Origin: Rhizobiales bacterium 65-79
Lineage (GTDB): Bacteria > Pseudomonadota > Alphaproteobacteria > Rhizobiales > Rhizobiaceae
DNA length: 64,000 bases
NCBI GenBank assembly: GCA_001896885.1
Contig: MKRJ01000037.1
Location: 1 to 64,000, forward strand
Direction of reading: 5' to 3'
The position numbers and the translations under genes were made by a program. The number at the start of each line of letters is the position of its first letter. Position 1 is the first letter of the stretch. Shown piece after piece: positions 60,818 to 64,000 of the stretch. Below the pieces are notes generated by a model that saw only the letters and a program-made list of their open reading frames with translations, made no database searches and was not told the DNA's origin.

Positions 60818-61480
60818 ATGGTCCACAGGGTCCGTATCCTCGAAGCTGAGAACGTCACGCACGATGTCCGCCGGTTCCGCTTCGAGAAGCCGGCCGGCTA
60901 TGCTTTCGAGCCCGGCCAGGCGACGGACGTCATGATCGATCGCGCCGGCTGGCGCGAGAAGAAGCGCCCTTTCACCTTCACCTGCCTCAGGGACCGCGAC
61001 TATCTGGAATTCACCATCAAGATCTATTCGGACCATGACGGCGTGACCAATCAGCTCGGCGGGCTCGGCGCCGGCGATCACCTGCTGATCGAGGACCCGT
61101 GGGGGACGATCCAGTACAAGGGCAAGGGTATCTTCATCGCCGGCGGCGCCGGCATAACGCCCTTTATCGCCATTCTCCGCGATCTTGCCGAAAAGAGCGA
61201 GATCGAAGGCAACCAACTCTTCTTCGCCAACAAGACCGAAAGGGACATCATCCTGCGGGACACCTGGGAGAAAATGCGTGGCCTCGGTCATGTCTTCGTC
61301 ACCGACGACGGCAGCGGCGGCTTTCCCTCCAGCCGTATCGACAAAGCCTTCCTCGAGAGGCATGTGCGGGATTTCGGCCAGCACTTCTATGTCTGCGGGC
61401 CGGACAGGATGGTGGCCGATCTGAAAGCCACCTTGAAGGAACTGGGCGCCGAACCGGACGCGCTAGTCTTCGAAAAGTAG
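60818..61480 (+). CDS. Ferredoxin/flavodoxin-NADP reductase-like FAD-binding oxidoreductase
   Basis: This 220-residue flavoprotein has an FAD-binding beta-barrel with the R-x-(F/Y)-(S/T) motif as KRPFTFTC and a phosphate loop VTNQLGGLGAGDHL. The NAD-binding half has FIAGGAGITPFIAILRDL and YVCGPDRMV, and the sequence ends LVFEK. It has no 2Fe-2S domain and is shorter than classic ferredoxin reductases (about 250). ATG 60818 is preceded by TAGGGC at 6 bases. It stands alone between trmB and rimP behind a rhizobial repeat, with no partner oxygenase or ferredoxin gene. The electron acceptor is unknown. Confidence 0.87.
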   Translation: MVHRVRILEAENVTHDVRRFRFEKPAGYAFEPGQATDVMIDRAGWREKKRPFTFTCLRDRDYLEFTIKIYSDHDGVTNQLGGLGAGDHLLIEDPWGTIQYKGKGIFIAGGAGITPFIAILRDLAEKSEIEGNQLFFANKTERDIILRDTWEKMRGLGHVFVTDDGSGGFPSSRIDKAFLERHVRDFGQHFYVCGPDRMVADLKATLKELGAEPDALVFEK

Positions 61481-61565
61481 AGAGACGGCTGGCCGGCGCC
61501 GGTTCGGCCTTGCAAAACCGCCGCCGATCGACTATCTCAGATTTAAATTCTTGGTCGGTTTGACG

Positions 61566-61597
61566 AAGAGTGGGTCCACCCGGTCCCGCTCTTTTTT
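61566..61597 (+). terminator. Rho-independent terminator/attenuator in front of rimP
   Basis: AAGAGTGGG (61566-61574) pairs with CCCGCTCTT (61585-61593), one G-T pair, loop of 10 bases, followed by TTTTTG. It is 30 bp before the rimP start, so it either ends the reductase transcript or attenuates entry into the rimP-nusA operon. Confidence 0.7.
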
Positions 61598-61626
61598 GTT
61601 TCCATCCGGCCGATGACGGAGAACGG

Positions 61627-62244
61627 ATGTCTGAAGCCGGAAAGGGCGACGACCGCATCATCCGCGAGAGCGGCATCGACGCGCGCATCGCGCTGATTGT
61701 CGAGCCTGTCCTCGAAGCGGACGGTTATCGTCTGGTGCGCGTCCGGCTTTCCGGCCAGAACGGCCTGACGCTCCAGATCATGGCCGAGCGGCGGGACGGC
61801 ACCATGACGGTCGAGGATTGCGAAGCGGTGAGCCGGCTGCTTTCGCCGGTCCTCGACGTGGAAGACCCGATCGACAAGGCGTATCATCTCGAGATTTCCT
61901 CGCCGGGCATCGACCGGCCGCTCGTGCGCAGATCGGATTTCGCCGAGGCGGTCGGCAGGCTGGTCAAGGTCGAGACCTCCGTCCAGGTTTCCGGCCGCAA
62001 GCGGTTCCGCGGCCGCATCGTCAAGGCGGACGACGAGGGCGTCACGGTCGAGACCGACAAGCCGGCGATCGGCGAGGAATTCATGACGGCGTTGCCGTTC
62101 GACGCGATCGCCGAGGCGCGCCTGGTGCTGACGGACGATCTGATCCGCGATGCGCTGAGGAAAGACAAGATGCTCCGCGAGGGGCGTGACGAACACGAAG
62201 GGCATGACGAAGAAGCCGTGCCGAACGGACAACGCAGGATTTGA
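61627..62244 (+). CDS. rimP: Ribosome maturation factor RimP
   Basis: This 205-residue protein is needed for 30S maturation. It has the N-terminal alpha/beta domain (about 15-100: [21 protein letters not shown], then [18 protein letters not shown] and [12 protein letters not shown]) and a C-terminal SH3-like domain. The C-terminus is an acidic extension rich in Asp/Glu. ATG 61627 has GGAG 5 bases upstream; the frame from 61570 crosses the terminator. nusA follows, as in nearly all bacteria. Confidence 0.95.
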   Translation: MSEAGKGDDRIIRESGIDARIALIVEPVLEADGYRLVRVRLSGQNGLTLQIMAERRDGTMTVEDCEAVSRLLSPVLDVEDPIDKAYHLEISSPGIDRPLVRRSDFAEAVGRLVKVETSVQVSGRKRFRGRIVKADDEGVTVETDKPAIGEEFMTALPFDAIAEARLVLTDDLIRDALRKDKMLREGRDEHEGHDEEAVPNGQRRI

Positions 62245-62293
62245 CGCCACGGCCCGGCAGAGGGCCCGAGGCAGTGTTACGGGAGAAATGAAA

Positions 62294-63907
62294 ATGGCAG
62301 TCAGTGCGAACAGGCTGGAACTCCTTCAGATCGCCGACGCGGTTGCCCGCGAGAAGTCGATCGAGAAGCAGATAGTCATCGATGCGATGGCGGACGCCAT
62401 CCAGAAGGCGGCGCGCTCGCGCTACGGTCAGGAGACCAACATCCGCGCGGACATCAATCCGAATACCGGCGAGATGAAGCTGCAGCGCCTCATGGAGGTG
62501 GTCGAGGATGTCGAGGATTTCGGCCGCCAGATCGCGCTCAGGGACGCGCGGGCGCGGAATCCCGACGCCCAGGTCGGCGACTTCATCGCCGAGCAGCTTC
62601 CGCCCATGGATTTCGGCCGCATCGCCGCGCAGTCGGCCAAGCAGGTCATCGTGCAGAAGGTGCGCGAGGCCGAGCGGGACCGCCAGTACGAGGAATACAA
62701 GGACCGCGTCGGCGAGATCGTCAACGGCACGGTGAAGCGCGTCGAATACGGAAACGTCATCGTCGATCTCGGTCGCGGCGAGGGCATCATCCGTCGCGAC
62801 GAGCTGATCCCGCGCGAGAATTTCAAGTATGGGGACCGCGTCCGCGCCTATGTCTACGACGTGCGCCGCGAGCAGCGCGGGCCGCAGATATTCCTGTCAC
62901 GCACCCACCCGCAATTCATGGCGAAGCTGTTCACCATGGAGGTGCCGGAGATCTATGACGGCATCATCGAGATCAAGTCGGTGGCGCGCGATCCCGGCAG
63001 CCGCGCCAAGATCGCGGTCATCTCGCGCGACAGCTCGATCGATCCGGTCGGCGCCTGCGTCGGCATGCGCGGTTCGAGGGTCCAGGCGGTGGTCGGCGAA
63101 CTGCAGGGCGAGAAGATCGACATCATCCCCTGGTCGCAGGACGCCGCCTCCTTCATCGTCAACGCGCTGCAGCCGGCCGAAGTCGCCAAGGTCGTGCTCG
63201 ACGAGGACGCGGAGCGTATTGAAGTCGTGGTTCCGGATGACCAACTGTCCCTTGCCATCGGCCGCCGGGGCCAGAATGTCCGTCTCGCCTCGCAGCTTAC
63301 CGGCTGGGACATCGACATCCTGACCGAGGAAGAGGAATCGCAGCGCCGCCAGAAGGAATTCGTCGAGCGCTCCAACCTCTTCATGGAGGCGCTCAACGTC
63401 GACGAGATGGTCGGCCAGGTCCTCGCTTCCGAGGGCTTCACCAGCGTCGAGGAGGTCGCCTATGTCGACCAGGACGAGATCGCCTCGATCGACGGCTTCG
63501 ACGAGGGCACGGCCTCGGAGATCCAGAGCCGCGCCCGCGAATATCTGGAGCGCATCGAGGCCGAGCATGACGCTCGGCGTAAGGAACTCGGCGTCTCCGA
63601 CGATCTGCGGGAGGTTCCGGGCGTGACGACCGCCATGATGGTGACGCTCGGCGAGGACGGCGTGAAGACGGTCGAGGATTTCGCCGGCTACGCGGTGGAC
63701 GATCTCGTAGGCTGGAAGGAACGCAAGGACGGCGAGACGAAGATGTATCCGGGCGTGCTCGCCGATTTCGGCATCACCCGCGCGGAAGCCGAGCAGATGG
63801 TGCTGGCGGCGCGCCTCAAGGCCGGCTGGATCACCGAGGCGGATCTTGCCTCCGAGGAAGAGGCTGAAGGCGAAGCCGGCGAAAACGCCGAGCTGGCCGG
63901 CGCCTGA
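62294..63907 (+). CDS. nusA: Transcription termination/antitermination factor NusA
   Basis: This 537-residue RNA polymerase-binding protein has the N-terminal domain (1-130), S1 domain (about 132-200, [20 protein letters not shown]), two KH domains (about 200-345, [25 protein letters not shown] and [12 protein letters not shown]), and the C-terminal acidic repeat regions with helix-hairpin-helix-like motifs (about 365-505). It ends in an Ala/Glu tail. I use the ATG at 62294 ([17 protein letters not shown]) because GGGAG then has proper spacing; the ATG at 62288 is too near. The operon continues with ylxR. Confidence 0.97.
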   Translation: MAVSANRLELLQIADAVAREKSIEKQIVIDAMADAIQKAARSRYGQETNIRADINPNTGEMKLQRLMEVVEDVEDFGRQIALRDARARNPDAQVGDFIAEQLPPMDFGRIAAQSAKQVIVQKVREAERDRQYEEYKDRVGEIVNGTVKRVEYGNVIVDLGRGEGIIRRDELIPRENFKYGDRVRAYVYDVRREQRGPQIFLSRTHPQFMAKLFTMEVPEIYDGIIEIKSVARDPGSRAKIAVISRDSSIDPVGACVGMRGSRVQAVVGELQGEKIDIIPWSQDAASFIVNALQPAEVAKVVLDEDAERIEVVVPDDQLSLAIGRRGQNVRLASQLTGWDIDILTEEEESQRRQKEFVERSNLFMEALNVDEMVGQVLASEGFTSVEEVAYVDQDEIASIDGFDEGTASEIQSRAREYLERIEAEHDARRKELGVSDDLREVPGVTTAMMVTLGEDGVKTVEDFAGYAVDDLVGWKERKDGETKMYPGVLADFGITRAEAEQMVLAARLKAGWITEADLASEEEAEGEAGENAELAGA

Positions 63908-63941
63908 GCCATGGCGGACCGGGAAGGGAGCGATCGGCCTG

Positions 63942-64000
63942 TTGAAAGCGTCGGAACCCATGAACGAGCGCACATGCATCGTGACGCGCAAGGCGGGCGA
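63942..64000 (+). CDS. ylxR: YlxR (DUF448) family RNA-binding protein (N-terminal end only)
   Basis: The last bases of the window encode LKASEPMNERTCIVTRKAG, where ERTCIVTR(K) is the conserved start of the YlxR/DUF448 domain, normally encoded right after nusA and before infB. The start is either a TTG at 63942, with AAGGGAG 11 bases upstream, or the ATG at 63960. The gene continues beyond the window edge. Confidence 0.8.
   Translation, partial: MKASEPMNERTCIVTRKAG

Noticed and set aside
1-64000. CRISPR arrays, tRNA/rRNA genes, insertion sequences or prophage
   Set aside because: No regularly spaced repeats, no tRNA-like cloverleaf or rRNA stretches and no transposase, integrase or phage proteins were recognised anywhere.

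Overview
The window is a 64 kb high-GC chromosomal segment from an alphaproteobacterium, almost certainly of the order Hyphomicrobiales (Rhizobiales), close to the Mesorhizobium/Aminobacter/Phyllobacteriaceae group. The main reasons are the order tsaB-rimI-plsC-miaB-phoH-ybeY-corC-lnt-praR-metK-trmB-rimP-nusA-ylxR, the PraR/PhrR-type regulator between lnt and metK, the cysG-DUF2849-cysI-cysH-DUF934 sulfur operon, MmcB, DUF1402, DUF2585, and several GC-rich palindromic repeats of rhizobial type. No rRNA, tRNA, CRISPR array, insertion sequence or prophage was seen.

Layout. 0-2.6 kb: tail of an oxalate/formate-type MFS transporter with its tiny partner protein, a terminator, a C45-type acyltransferase/hydrolase and a nitronate monooxygenase. 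2.8-7.3 kb: a membrane-anchored hypothetical protein, then a reverse-strand operon (TetR regulator, small membrane protein, sodium:solute symporter, adenosine-deaminase-like enzyme) with a perfect-arm 34-bp palindrome over the regulator start. 7.5-10.6 kb: a class A penicillin-binding protein and an SDR oxidoreductase. 10.7-15.5 kb: a TauABC-like ABC importer divergent from a GntR regulator and a PLP lyase/decarboxylase resembling sphingosine-phosphate lyase. 15.5-23.7 kb: a PAS-LuxR regulator divergent from an acyl-CoA ligase and a complete branched-chain-type ABC importer ending in an alpha/beta hydrolase; one 11-bp motif occurs before both the ligase and the importer.

23.7-29.2 kb: a host-attachment-type protein and assimilatory sulfate/sulfite reduction (siroheme synthase, sulfite reductase, a 4Fe-4S APS-reductase-type CysH and two DUF partners). 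29.2-35.3 kb: a PRC-barrel protein, a small protein, a BASS-type transporter overlapping what looks like the last codons of a lost membrane gene, hslV-DUF2585-hslU, DUF1402 and a stand-alone Lrp-type effector domain. 35.4-49.8 kb: metabolic genes (acyl-CoA ligase, ilvD, L,D-transpeptidase, cueR-like regulator, mmcB, AI-2E family exporter, glucoamylase plus gluconokinase, hydantoinase/oxoprolinase, malate synthase G). 50-64 kb: the conserved housekeeping run for tRNA modification, ribosome maturation, lipoprotein acylation, SAM synthesis and transcription elongation.

The most unusual structures are the 34-bp operator of the purine-like uptake operon, the four-copy GACATTTG inverted-repeat cluster in front of phoH, the shared TACGATATTGC motif of the PAS-LuxR region, the repeat element fused to the 5' end of the DUF1402 gene, and a flavin reductase plus palindromic repeat placed between trmB and rimP. 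I did not find a clearly new defence system or biosynthetic cluster.
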